A stretch of DNA of 64,000 nucleotides from a virus, in the IMG/VR virus record IMGVR_UViG_3300031857_000005, positions 62,001 to 126,000 of that record; one strand, 5' to 3'. Made by a program: the position numbers and the translations under genes. Below, one piece after another: positions 18,094 through 26,288 of the stretch. Below the pieces are notes generated by a model. That model saw nothing but the letters and a program-made list of their open reading frames with translations. It had not been told where the DNA came from and ran no database searches. The stretch's first letter is position 1; the number at the start of each line of letters is the position of its first letter.

Positions 18094-18767
18094 TAAAAAT
18101 AGATAGTAATACTAAAAAACTTTTGATGGACTTATACCTTAAAAAAGGTATAGGTCTTGAAGGTAATATTACTAAACTTATCAATACTGAAGATGATGAG
18201 GACTTTAAAAAGTATTTAAAGGATTGTGAAACAAAAGACGGAGACAAAAGAAGAAAACGTCTTGAGATGACAAAAAAAATACAAAAACAAAATGAGGAAC
18301 TTGTAATTTTAAATGAAAAAAACGAAAAAATGATGGAAGATCTTCAGTCAACTTTAAAAGAAACTGAAGAACAAAGGGTAAAAATTGAAGCACAAAATGA
18401 GGAGTTAATTGATTGGAGAGAAGAAAACGAAAAAATACAACAAGATCTACAAAGAGAAATGATTAATTCTGAAAAAGCAAGAATACAGGCTGAAGAAGCG
18501 AAAACAAATGCCCTAAATGACTTGGATATATTACAAAAAAGAAATCAAACTGAGTTAATATCAACAATTGTTAGGGTTGCTCTTTGGATTATTATGGGTG
18601 TTGGGGTTGTTACAACTGGAGTTTATGTTTTTACACTTGTAATGGGTAAAGACACTCAAGTTATTAGTGCCGCTTGGTCAAATATATTTGGTATTCTTTT
18701 AACAAACGCTTTTTCAATCGTAGGAACCATTATGGGTATTAAATACGCAACAGAAAATAAACAATAA
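18090..18767 (+). CDS. Coiled-coil membrane protein linked to the two-component genes, 225 aa
   Basis: Translationally coupled to the receiver gene by ATGA. Residues about 60-155 are a long charged coiled coil (QKQNEELVILNEKNEKMMED and similar). Two hydrophobic segments follow, about 158-185 (VALWIIMGVGVVTTGVYVF) and 193-215 (SNIFGILLTNAFSIVGTIMG). It may be the membrane-tethered partner or target of the receiver; that is inference from gene order. The endolysin starts 10 bases after it. Confidence 0.75.
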   Translation: MIKIDSNTKKLLMDLYLKKGIGLEGNITKLINTEDDEDFKKYLKDCETKDGDKRRKRLEMTKKIQKQNEELVILNEKNEKMMEDLQSTLKETEEQRVKIEAQNEELIDWREENEKIQQDLQREMINSEKARIQAEEAKTNALNDLDILQKRNQTELISTIVRVALWIIMGVGVVTTGVYVFTLVMGKDTQVISAAWSNIFGILLTNAFSIVGTIMGIKYATENKQ

Positions 18768-18777
18768 AACAAAAATT

Positions 18778-19605
18778 ATGTTATTAAAAGTGGGATCGGA
18801 AGGGGACGATGTAAAAAAACTCCAAGAAAAATTAGGTGTAGAAACTATAGGTAAATTTGGACCTAAAACTGAAGCAGCAGTTAAAGCTTGGCAAAAAGCA
18901 AATGGATTAAAAGACGATGGTATTGTTGGCGATGCAACTTGGTCTAAATTATTTGGTGAATCACCACAGGTAGTTAAAGAAAATGTAGTTATTACACCCG
19001 TAGAGGGATTAAACATTGAGAAACTTAAAGGAACTATTCCTGATACGGTAATTGCACAGATTGCAGAAACCGCAAAGAAGTTTAATATCACAAACAATTT
19101 GAGGTTGGCTCACTTTTTAGCACAATGTGCTCATGAATCAGGTAATTTTAAGGCAGTTTCGGAGAATTTAAACTACTCTGCTGACGGATTAAAAAAAACA
19201 TTTGGGAAATACTTCCCTGGAACCCTTGCTGAGTCATATGCAAAACAACCTGAAAAGATTGCGTCCCGTGTTTATGGTGGAAGAATGGGAAATGGTGACG
19301 AAACAACCAAAGAAGGGTATAAATTTAGAGGAAGAGGATACATTCAATTAACTGGAAAGGCAAATTATGTAAGTTTTACTAAGTTTATTGGTGAAGATTG
19401 TGTTACAACCCCTGATTTAGTGGCAAATAAGTACCCATTGGCGTCTGCAGCGTTCTTTTTCGATTCAAATAAGTTGTGGAGTATCTGTGATTTAGGATCA
19501 TCAGACGATGTTGTAACAAAAGTAACAAAAAGGGTGAATGGAGGAACTCATGGACTTGAGGATAGACTCACAAAGTTCAAAAAGTACTATAGTTTATTAA
19601 AATAA
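18778..19605 (+). CDS. Endolysin: peptidoglycan-binding domain plus GH19 lysozyme/chitinase-like domain
   Basis: Residues 1-60 are a peptidoglycan_binding_1 domain (GDDVKKLQEKLG, FGPKTEAAVKAWQKANGLKDDGIVG). Residues about 85-275 match glycoside hydrolase family 19, with catalytic-type Glu near 120 (AQCAHESGNF), EGYKFRGRGYIQLTGKANY and VTKRVNGG. It should cleave cell-wall glycan at lysis. There is no signal peptide, so export would need a holin; holin-like genes lie at 20565 and 54344. It lacks a capsid-targeting-like leader, which fits a lysis rather than an entry role. Confidence 0.9.
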   Translation: MLLKVGSEGDDVKKLQEKLGVETIGKFGPKTEAAVKAWQKANGLKDDGIVGDATWSKLFGESPQVVKENVVITPVEGLNIEKLKGTIPDTVIAQIAETAKKFNITNNLRLAHFLAQCAHESGNFKAVSENLNYSADGLKKTFGKYFPGTLAESYAKQPEKIASRVYGGRMGNGDETTKEGYKFRGRGYIQLTGKANYVSFTKFIGEDCVTTPDLVANKYPLASAAFFFDSNKLWSICDLGSSDDVVTKVTKRVNGGTHGLEDRLTKFKKYYSLLK

Positions 19606-19655
19606 TTGACAATTTAGGTTAAAACCACTATAATTACCCTATAAATTTAAAAAAT

Positions 19656-19907
19656 ATGGTATTAATAGTGGTTTTAATCGTTTTTACACTTGTTTTAAGT
19701 GTATTTTCAATAGGTTTGTTCATTTGGTGGAGAAAATACGGTAGAGAACTGTTTTCTATGGTAAAAAAAATGAATAATTACACAAAAAATCAAAATTTTC
19801 CCTTTGATAGTGATATTTTAAGACAAAATCTTAATTTTCCTAAAGATTTTAGTGAAAATTTAAAAAATTTACAAGATTTATTAGGAAAATCACATAAAAA
19901 ACACTAA
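19656..19907 (+). CDS. Small single-span membrane protein, 83 aa
   Basis: An N-terminal membrane span (about 1-25, VVLIVFTLVLSVFSIGLFIWW) and a hydrophilic C-terminus (FPKDFSENLKNLQDLLG). It lies 50 bases after the endolysin. The upstream region has TTGAC with a TATAATTA-like element. Position after the endolysin makes a lysis accessory role conceivable, but no spanin or holin family is recognised. Confidence 0.6.
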   Translation: MVLIVVLIVFTLVLSVFSIGLFIWWRKYGRELFSMVKKMNNYTKNQNFPFDSDILRQNLNFPKDFSENLKNLQDLLGKSHKKH

Positions 19908-20123
19908 AAAACCCCATTTTTAGTGTTAATTTAACCTATTTTTACTAAAAAAACCCGTTTTTTTGTCAAAATTGATGTTTTTTTTATCATTTATAGTCAA
20001 AATTTGACATATTATGGTGATTTTTTGTCGGTTTTTAACCCTATTTAAATGGTATTTTACCCTATTTTTCATCAAAAATCATTGATTTTATAGGTAAAAC
20101 TACCGTATAAAAGAATACCTTAT
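19908..20123. other. AT-rich intergenic stretch with short inverted repeats
   Basis: About 215 bases without a credible gene. It is extremely T-rich and contains repeated GTCAAAATT/AAATTTGAC-like words and copies of CCTATTTTT. It separates plus-strand genes from a minus-strand group, so it probably holds both 3' ends. An origin or regulatory role cannot be judged. Confidence 0.4.
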
Positions 20124-20279
20124 TTAAGGCTTTTTCTTCAGGTATTTAACCTCTACCTCATATGGTCCAGTATTTGTCTTTAAATTGTCATATTTCCATA
20201 TAACAGTACAGTCGTCATAAGTGAAAACTCTCTCAAATTTAACTTGTTCTGGTAATTTCTTGGTGTTTTTTGAACTCAT
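20124..20279 (-). CDS. Small hypothetical protein, 51 aa
   Basis: A minus-strand frame from ATG (20279-20277) to TAA (20126-20124). The product is basic at both ends with a beta-prone centre (KFERVFTYDDCTVIWKYDN). A complete host-type promoter lies upstream (TTG-N20-TATATTTG, 20305-20335), which is the main reason to accept it. Confidence 0.5.
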   Translation of the reverse strand: MSSKNTKKLPEQVKFERVFTYDDCTVIWKYDNLKTNTGPYEVEVKYLKKKP

Positions 20280-20304
20280 ATCTTATTATTTTGTGTTTGG
20301 TTCA

Positions 20305-20335
20305 CAAATATAGTAAAAATATCAATAAAAACCAA
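20305..20335 (-). promoter_or_regulatory. Host-type promoter, minus strand
   Basis: On the minus strand: TTG, 20 bases, TATATTTG, the Bacteroidota sigma -33/-7 pattern, placed about 25 bases upstream of the 51-residue ORF. Confidence 0.5.
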
Positions 20336-20336
20336 A

Positions 20337-20456
20337 TTACCTCTTTAAGGTGTGATCACATTTTCTATACCATTCAAGGTATTCTCTCCTGTCGTTAATA
20401 ACTGTTTTACAAAACAATGTAACCGTAAAACCAAAAAATATTATAAATCCTATCAT
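20337..20456 (-). CDS. Very small membrane protein, 39 aa
   Basis: A minus-strand ATG frame encodes MIGFIIFFGFTVTLFCKTVI, a single hydrophobic span, followed by a charged tail (NDRREYLEWYRKCDH). The start fits the spacing of neighbours, but the short length leaves doubt. It could be a small membrane regulator or a chance frame. Confidence 0.4.
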   Translation of the reverse strand: MIGFIIFFGFTVTLFCKTVINDRREYLEWYRKCDHTLKR

Positions 20457-20516
20457 ATCAACAATATATAGTAAAAAAACTTATAAAGTGTGTTACGATA
20501 ACATTAAGTTTAGGTT

Positions 20517-20545
20517 ATAAAAAACCCCACCTTTTGAGTGGGGAT
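20517..20545 (-). terminator. Rho-independent terminator (minus strand)
   Basis: GTGGGG-type stem CCCCAC/GTGGGG with a 7-base loop; reading leftwards it runs into a T tract. It ends the holin-like gene at 20565-20828. Confidence 0.8.
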
Positions 20546-20564
20546 TACATAAAAAACTAATAAT

Positions 20565-20828
20565 TTATCCTTCAGGTGTCTCTTCGTCCTCTGATCCGTG
20601 TTTCTTATTGATAAATTTATCAACAGAACCAATAGCAAATGAACCTAATACTAAAATTAAGAATGAATTAAAGATAAATTCATTAACCACCAATGGTGCT
20701 CCCATAAAACCTGTGATAATATCTGCACCAGCAAATAAACACATCATTAAAAATGCGATAAACCCTACTACAGATTTTTCGTTAATAGAATTGTTGTCAC
20801 AAAACAACTGATTAAAAAATTTTTTCAT
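20565..20828 (-). CDS. Holin-like membrane protein, 87 aa
   Basis: The start at 20828 (MKKFFNQLFCDNNSINEKSV) is preferred to a longer frame because the motif ATAAATAT (20845-20852, ATATTTAT on the coding strand) lies just upstream. Two hydrophobic segments (about 20-38 VVGFIAFLMMCLFAGADII, and 46-65 EFIFNSFLILVLGSFAIGSV) and an acidic tail (GSEDEETPEG) give the layout of two-span holins. Proximity to the endolysin supports this, but the family is not certain. Confidence 0.6.
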   Translation of the reverse strand: MKKFFNQLFCDNNSINEKSVVGFIAFLMMCLFAGADIITGFMGAPLVVNEFIFNSFLILVLGSFAIGSVDKFINKKHGSEDEETPEG

Positions 20829-20923
20829 AATACTTGTTTTATATATAAATATTAAAAAAAATACCAAAAACTATTTACTTTAATATTTGATATAATATAC
20901 TAAACGAATTTTTAACCAATAAA

Positions 20924-20953
20924 AAAAGGGACAGTAGCGAATTGTCCCTTTTT
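20924..20953. terminator. Bidirectional terminator
   Basis: AAAAAGGGACA/TGTCCCTTTTT stem with a 9-base loop. It ends the minus-strand gene at 20990-21517 and insulates the holin-like gene. Confidence 0.8.
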
Positions 20954-20989
20954 GGTGTTGCCTTAACGACAACGGTCCTAATTAAATTC

Positions 20990-21517
20990 TTATTGTCCTT
21001 TAACTAAATTAACACATTGTTTTAAGTACTCTTTAGTTCTTGGGGATGGAGTATACTCGTCCTCTTTAACCTGTAGATTCAATATCTTTTCAATATCTTT
21101 AACTAATTCAGTACCGTGCTCGTTTTCTTTATATAATTCAATGACTTTATCCATTGCTTTATGACAATCCCCACTAGTTTCATCATAATAGTTCTTATTT
21201 CTGAATCTGTTGAGATTATTCATCATTTCGTAAGCCAAGTGTTCTCCACCATCTTTAATGTCCTTAAACAATCTAATATTGTTTAATATACCCAATGTAT
21301 CAACAAATCCATTAACACCTCTATTTCTTTTTGTAACTCCTGGTGAGTATTTTGCAAATTCCTCAGAATCCCCAACGATTTCATCCAACTGAATTATATT
21401 CTCAGGAATACATCTTGGTTTAACTTTTTTCTTTTCTGCGGAACTCATGCTATCATCTTCTTTGATGATTTTATATAGTGCTTTTCTAATATCACTTTCT
21501 TTAACTAATCTTCTCAT
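20990..21517 (-). CDS. Leader-bearing hypothetical protein, 175 aa (minus strand)
   Basis: From ATG 21517 the product opens MRRLVKESDIRKALYKIIKE, a leader ending I-K-E. The longer frame would start inside the promoter motif ATAAATAT at 21534-21541. The body is helical and acidic, with two Cys (KPRCIPENIIQ; GDCHKAMDK). No family recognised. It is one of the few leader genes on the minus strand and faces the leader gene at 21582, so the two share a divergent promoter region. Confidence 0.75.
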   Translation of the reverse strand: MRRLVKESDIRKALYKIIKEDDSMSSAEKKKVKPRCIPENIIQLDEIVGDSEEFAKYSPGVTKRNRGVNGFVDTLGILNNIRLFKDIKDGGEHLAYEMMNNLNRFRNKNYYDETSGDCHKAMDKVIELYKENEHGTELVKDIEKILNLQVKEDEYTPSPRTKEYLKQCVNLVKGQ

Positions 21518-21581
21518 AGTGTAACTTTTTAATATAAATATCAAACATTATTGTATTTATAAATATAAATATACCTGAAAA

Positions 21582-22214
21582 ATGAATAATATTAAACAGA
21601 TTGTTAGAAGAGTTATTTCTGAAACTTTTATACCTAATATGGTTTTAACTGAAAATGTTAAAATATCTAAGAATTTGGATTACCATATTAATAATAAAAT
21701 TACTTTATCTGAAAGTGTTTTTAGACCATATTCGGATAGCTATTTTAATTTGGTTTGTGAAGTTAGAGATTTATATAATAACGGATCAATTCAATTAAAT
21801 AGATCAGACAAATGGTTAATTGAAACTGATTTAGGTAAGATGGTTAAACTATCTTCAGGTGAATATGTTTCATTGGATTGTCCTTATTTAATGACTGAGG
21901 AAGAACTATTATCTGAAGCTGAATATCAAGGTAAAAAAGTTAAAGTTGGTTACCCAATGAGAAACTCTGGTGGTGGTAAAAAGTATAAAGTATATGTTAA
22001 GAACCCATCGACAGGTAAAATCAAAAAAATCACATTTGGTGATGTACATGGAGGATTAACCGCTAAGGTGTCTAACCCTGAAGCGAGAAGAAGTTTTGCG
22101 GCAAGACACAAATGTAAAGATAAGAAAGATAGAATGAAAGCTGGTTATTGGGCTTGTAGAATTAATCGTTATGGACACCTGTGGGGTGGTAAAACATATG
22201 GAGGTTATTGGTGA
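21582..22214 (+). CDS. Leader-bearing protein with conserved Gly/Arg-rich C-terminal domain, 210 aa
   Basis: The leader MNNIKQIVRRVISE ends I-S-E at 12-14. The C-terminal 80 residues (KKYKVYVKNPSTGKIKKITF, then DVHGGLTAKVSNPEARRSFA, HKCKDKKDRMKAGYWACRIN) match a domain I recall as widespread in large aquatic phages, sometimes attached to virion proteins and of unknown function. A GTATTTAT variant of the promoter motif lies upstream. It precedes the cupin-domain gene by 3 bases. Confidence 0.75.
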   Translation: MNNIKQIVRRVISETFIPNMVLTENVKISKNLDYHINNKITLSESVFRPYSDSYFNLVCEVRDLYNNGSIQLNRSDKWLIETDLGKMVKLSSGEYVSLDCPYLMTEEELLSEAEYQGKKVKVGYPMRNSGGGKKYKVYVKNPSTGKIKKITFGDVHGGLTAKVSNPEARRSFAARHKCKDKKDRMKAGYWACRINRYGHLWGGKTYGGYW

Positions 22215-22217
22215 TTT

Positions 22218-23222
22218 ATGAAATTAACTAAAAAAATGATTGATAGGTTAGAATCATCAATAAAAAAAATTATTGATGGTTATGAACCATTTGAGTATAT
22301 AATAGATGATGATGATTTAAAATTTATTAAAATAGAACCATATATTTTATGGAATAGATTTGTGAAAAATTACACCATAAATCTGTTTTATAATTTTAAT
22401 AAATACATAACTTATGAAGGTAAGAAATCGGCGATAAAACATGGGTATGAATTAATCCAAAGAATAAAAATGATACTTCCAGTTCTTTCAGATGCCATTG
22501 GAGATGTTCACGTTAAAACAAAGGAAGAATATAAGAGATATGAGGACGAATTAATACCCCAAGTAAGAAAATTTCTACCTGAGCAAAAGATGATAATTAA
22601 AGAAGAAAAATATACCGAAGAGTATTTCCAAAAGATGGAAAATAGAATCAATAAATTCTTATCAAAATTTAAACCATTAAAAAGTGAAAATTTTGTTGGG
22701 TATACCGCTATTGTAGGTAAAGAAAAACATCACGACGGATTAAGTGTTAGGATAATTGCCTTATTCAAAAAACCATTTACTCAAAATGATTCGGATATAT
22801 CTAATACCCAAATTAAAAAAATGATACCTATGTTAAAAGACGGAATTCCTCAATTAGGTAATGCAGAAATAAAAGGGGGTAGTAGTTCAACAATTGAAAG
22901 TCATAAACAAAATTTAGGTTGGGAATTAAAATGGTTGGGTAGAAAACTTGATGAATCAACATTACCATTTAAACAAACAACTAAGGATGGGATAAAAACC
23001 AGAGTTTTTGATAAGAATATTGATAACCACGAATTAAAATGGCATCGTGATGAAAGAGACAGAATTGTTGAAGTCGTAAAAGGTAGTGGATGGAAATTCC
23101 AAACGGACAATGAATTACCGAGAACATTAAAAGAAGGGGACAGATTTACCATCCCCTCCGAGATCTATCATAGAGTGATTAGAGGTAGTGGTGATTTAGT
23201 TATTAAAATCAAAGAACTTTGA
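22218..23222 (+). CDS. Protein with C-terminal cupin-like phage domain, 334 aa
   Basis: The N-terminal half is helical. The C-terminal 65 residues (LKWHRDERDRIVEVVKGSGW, then GDRFTIPSEIYHRVIRGSGD) look like a cupin barrel with possible metal or ligand residues (HRD; YHRV). I recall this domain from T4-like and large-phage proteins of unknown role. The start MKLTKKMIDRLESSIKKII is helical but lacks a clear [LI]-x-E. It ends one base before the convergent guaC stop. Confidence 0.75.
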   Translation: MKLTKKMIDRLESSIKKIIDGYEPFEYIIDDDDLKFIKIEPYILWNRFVKNYTINLFYNFNKYITYEGKKSAIKHGYELIQRIKMILPVLSDAIGDVHVKTKEEYKRYEDELIPQVRKFLPEQKMIIKEEKYTEEYFQKMENRINKFLSKFKPLKSENFVGYTAIVGKEKHHDGLSVRIIALFKKPFTQNDSDISNTQIKKMIPMLKDGIPQLGNAEIKGGSSSTIESHKQNLGWELKWLGRKLDESTLPFKQTTKDGIKTRVFDKNIDNHELKWHRDERDRIVEVVKGSGWKFQTDNELPRTLKEGDRFTIPSEIYHRVIRGSGDLVIKIKEL

Positions 23223-24182
23223 TTATTCAACCACCACATAATCAACGAACATAAGGGAACTTAAATTTGAGGGGTTTCCGCCAGCATATGATATCGCACT
23301 TTGTAAAGATTCCTCAATTTGTTTTAATTTGATAAAAATAGATTCTTCTTTATAAGGAATATATTTTTTAATTCCCTCAATTCTATTTTCTTTTCCTGAT
23401 TGTTCTGAAGATGCCGAACCCCAAAAAGTTTTATGCCATTTATCATTGATTTGGATTAATTTACCTGGTGATTCTTTATACCCCGCAAGCATTCCACCAA
23501 CCATAACCATTGAACCTCCTAAAACAAGACTTTTAACAATGTCAGAATGTTCTTTAATTGATCCATCTGCAATAATTTGTTTTTTCGCAATTCTGGCACA
23601 ATCTCGTATCATACTTGCTTGCCAACCACGATTACCGAAACCTGTTGAGTGATATGTCGTACAAGCGGATCCACCACCTATACCTACTTTAACTGAGTCA
23701 CATCCCCATTCTTCTAAATCTTTAACCGCTTCAGGTGTGCAAACATTACCACCAATAATAAATGTATGAGGTAATTTCTTACGAAGAAACTCAATCATTC
23801 TCTTCATCTTAATACAATGTCCGTGAGCAATATCGACGGTAACAAACTCAGGTATTAAATCTTCATCAATCAGTTCCTCAACTAATGAGTACGAATCATC
23901 ATTAACACCAATAGATATTGATGAAAGTAAGTTTTGTTGTTTCATATTTCTAATAAATGAAACTTCATCAATCTCAAATCTGTGTAAGATGTAAAAATAT
24001 CCATTCCTTGCTAACTCAATTGCCAATTTTTCATCAATGATACTTTCCATGTTTGCGGGAATCACAGGAAGTTTAAATTTGTAACCACCAAATTTTACAG
24101 ATGTATCACAATCTGATCTTGTGTATACATAACTGTACTGTGGGATTAATGTTATTTTATCAAAATCAAACTTCTTGCTCAT
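23223..24182 (-). CDS. guaC: GMP reductase (GuaC, IMPDH/GMPR family)
   Basis: 319 residues with no CBS insertion. The active-site loop GIGGGSACTTYHSTGFG has the catalytic Cys near 174. The segments RDCARIAKKQIIADGSIKEH, MVMVGGMLAGYKESPG and LQSAISYAGG match the Bacillus-type GMP reductase more closely than IMP dehydrogenase. The enzyme converts GMP to IMP with NADPH and so diverts guanine nucleotides toward adenine, plausible for an AT-rich phage. Its start overlaps the thioesterase gene by 17 bases, so the two form an operon. Confidence 0.85.
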   Translation of the reverse strand: MSKKFDFDKITLIPQYSYVYTRSDCDTSVKFGGYKFKLPVIPANMESIIDEKLAIELARNGYFYILHRFEIDEVSFIRNMKQQNLLSSISIGVNDDSYSLVEELIDEDLIPEFVTVDIAHGHCIKMKRMIEFLRKKLPHTFIIGGNVCTPEAVKDLEEWGCDSVKVGIGGGSACTTYHSTGFGNRGWQASMIRDCARIAKKQIIADGSIKEHSDIVKSLVLGGSMVMVGGMLAGYKESPGKLIQINDKWHKTFWGSASSEQSGKENRIEGIKKYIPYKEESIFIKLKQIEESLQSAISYAGGNPSNLSSLMFVDYVVVE

Positions 24183-24582
24183 ACTTACCTTCTATTAGTT
24201 TATTTATTCTGTTTTTTCCTTTTTCACCAATCGGAATTGGGTTTCCATATTCACTTATTTGAACAAATCTGATATTTGTTTTTAATACGATAACTTGATT
24301 TCCCGTGTAAACATCGTGAGCTCTCGCCTCCATATAAAGTGTAATTGATGTTGTACCTATTTTAGATGGATAACCATATATTTTTAATAGTTGTCCTTCT
24401 TTCGCCGGTTTTTCAAAATTACATTTATCAATAGATACTGTAACCATTCTTGGCGAATCACATAATTGCATTGAGTATCCAGCCGCTGCAGCATCAATCC
24501 AAGCCAAAAGTTTTCCACCGAATAAATTTCCGTGAAATCCTAAGTCTGATTTTTTAATTGGGTGAGTGTTTAATAATTCCAT
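24166..24582 (-). CDS. Acyl-CoA thioesterase, hotdog fold (YciA-like)
   Basis: 138 residues with the hotdog signature HGNLFGGKLLAWIDAAAAGY (catalytic-type Asp near 30) and the following strands (MVTVSIDKCNFEKPAKEGQL; ALKTNIRFVQ-like end). This family hydrolyses acyl-CoA to free fatty acid and CoA. Upstream of guaC and overlapping it, hence co-translated. Why a phage would carry it is unclear; membrane-lipid remodelling or CoA recycling are guesses. Confidence 0.85.
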   Translation of the reverse strand: MELLNTHPIKKSDLGFHGNLFGGKLLAWIDAAAAGYSMQLCDSPRMVTVSIDKCNFEKPAKEGQLLKIYGYPSKIGTTSITLYMEARAHDVYTGNQVIVLKTNIRFVQISEYGNPIPIGEKGKNRINKLIEGKYEQEV

Positions 24583-24651
24583 TGATTAAGTATAATAATT
24601 AAAAGTTAACAATTCAAATTTATAAGAAAAATAAACGTTATATTTATTAGT

Positions 24652-25251
24652 ATGAATATCAAGGAAACAATACGAAAAATAATCAATGAAGACAATAGGA
24701 TGAGAGAACCAATTCGTAAAATAGTTAGAGATATAATATCTGTGGTTAAAAATGAAGATGAAGGAGAATTTTATTTGCCTGAATACTTTGAAGATGATGA
24801 TTCCATGGTTTACGAGTTCAATAAGTTAAATCCGTTCTCTGTTGATGTAATTATTGAATATGGTAAATATGGTGTAAATGCGTCTTATGTGAGAGATGAT
24901 GAAACCATAATGGTTAAAATCCAATATGGTAAAAACGATAAAAATAATATTTTATATAAATTAATTGGTGAACTTAACGAATTAATTGCTCACGAATTAA
25001 GACATCTAAAACAACACAAATTAGGTTTATTTGATTTAGATGTTGAGGAACCCGAATCTCCTTTGGAGTACTATACTCAACCTCATGAAATAGACTCCCA
25101 ATACTTTGGATTTAAGAGGTTGTCCAGGTTAACAAAAAAACCATTTAATAAAGTGGTTAAAAATTGGTTTGATACCCACAAAGAACTACATCAATTAAAT
25201 AATAATGAAGTTGAGATTGTTGTGGATAAAATTTTAAATTATAGAAAATAA
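24652..25251 (+). CDS. Leader-bearing zinc metalloprotease-like protein, 199 aa
   Basis: The leader MNIKETIRKIINE ends I-N-E at 11-13. The body carries LNELIAHELRHLKQH, an HExxH zinc motif at H114/E115/H118, with a downstream acidic candidate ligand in QPHEIDSQYFGF. The arrangement suits a small zincin. ATATTTAT is at 24640-24647. Leader plus protease suggests a packaged protease that could act on scaffold or on host proteins after ejection. Substrate unknown. Confidence 0.8.
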   Translation: MNIKETIRKIINEDNRMREPIRKIVRDIISVVKNEDEGEFYLPEYFEDDDSMVYEFNKLNPFSVDVIIEYGKYGVNASYVRDDETIMVKIQYGKNDKNNILYKLIGELNELIAHELRHLKQHKLGLFDLDVEEPESPLEYYTQPHEIDSQYFGFKRLSRLTKKPFNKVVKNWFDTHKELHQLNNNEVEIVVDKILNYRK

Positions 25252-25634
25252 TGGCGCACTATACGGAAACATATAATCCCGAACTAATAAAAAAACTTGA
25301 CAAAATTAAATACTTGATACTTTCAATTGGTGGTATTGAAGATAGAATTGATTTTGAGGTGGACATGAATTCAATTAATGGAGAGATATACTCATTATCA
25401 ATTTATATTAGTAATGATTTTGAGGTTGATGGTTTGTTAGAAGAGTTTATTGAAATCTTTAATGATTTAGATACTAAAATGCGTAATATATTTAAAAAAA
25501 TTAAATTAGATGAACATTTAAACTTGAATCGTTCTTATCAAAATGATTATAATGGGGGTATGGTTGAATATCTAAATTTTGAGAATAGGTACGGAACTTT
25601 AAATTACACTATTCATTTCCTATTACATATTTAA
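25251..25634 (+). CDS. Hypothetical protein, 127 aa
   Basis: Its ATG overlaps the last base of the metalloprotease stop, so the two are coupled. Mixed alpha/beta composition (YLILSIGGIEDRIDFEVDMN) with an acidic middle. No leader and no recognised family. As a coupled neighbour it might regulate or inhibit the protease, but nothing in the sequence proves that. It converges with the next gene, overlapping by 4 bases. Confidence 0.65.
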   Translation: MAHYTETYNPELIKKLDKIKYLILSIGGIEDRIDFEVDMNSINGEIYSLSIYISNDFEVDGLLEEFIEIFNDLDTKMRNIFKKIKLDEHLNLNRSYQNDYNGGMVEYLNFENRYGTLNYTIHFLLHI

Positions 25635-26251
25635 TTTCTGAATCTATTAATAATTTTTCTGATTACCTCTCTAACAATAATACTTGATCCGATAATCACA
25701 CCATAACTTAATAGTCTTTTTATAATTTGATTAATAGTTGTTTGATCGAATCCCATTTGAGCCATTTCATACAATTGAGGTAATATCGGAATTAAAAATG
25801 TATATGCCAACATATTAGATACTTTGAACATCGTTATATTCAAACTTTCTACAAAGGATAAAAAAGTATCTTTAAGATTATTTGCCGCAGATAACATCTT
25901 ATCAAATACCTCAACTAATCCCCTTTCTTTAATCTCAGAAAGTATTTTTACCAAAGCCTTTTTGTTTGAGGTGTAATAAGTAACCATAACTCCCGTAACA
26001 AGTAAAGATAAATCAAGACTTGTTAATTCAGGATGTTCACCCTCAATAAATTTTGTTACTGGCATCATTAAACCGCCAAGGGTTGATCCCCAACTTAATA
26101 AGAATCCAAAATCAAGTCCTGTTACCGTTTTAGCTTCCTTTAAAACCTTTTCAGTAAACTCACCCATTGACTTATAACTCTTCAAAATCTTCTCAGATAA
26201 ACCTTCGGTTAACAATAATTTATTCTGATTTTCTGATATTACTACTTTCAT
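25631..26251 (-). CDS. Leader-bearing multi-span membrane protein, 206 aa
   Basis: The leader MKVVISENQNKLLLTE has I-S-E and L-T-E sites. Several hydrophobic segments follow (FGFLLSWGSTLGGLMMPVTK; LSLLVTGVMVTYYT; MFKVSNMLAYTFLIPILPQL; LLSYGVIIGSSIIVREVI), so it is probably membrane-inserted after delivery. ATAAATAT at 26262-26269 is its promoter motif, back to back with that of the 26289 gene. Confidence 0.75.
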   Translation of the reverse strand: MKVVISENQNKLLLTEGLSEKILKSYKSMGEFTEKVLKEAKTVTGLDFGFLLSWGSTLGGLMMPVTKFIEGEHPELTSLDLSLLVTGVMVTYYTSNKKALVKILSEIKERGLVEVFDKMLSAANNLKDTFLSFVESLNITMFKVSNMLAYTFLIPILPQLYEMAQMGFDQTTINQIIKRLLSYGVIIGSSIIVREVIRKIINRFRN

Positions 26252-26288
26252 AATTACAATAATAAATATATCGTATATTTATTTGTGT

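Noticed and set aside
24652-25634. Toxin-antitoxin pair (metalloprotease and 25251 product)
   Set aside because: Coupling alone is not evidence; the second protein matches no antitoxin family.
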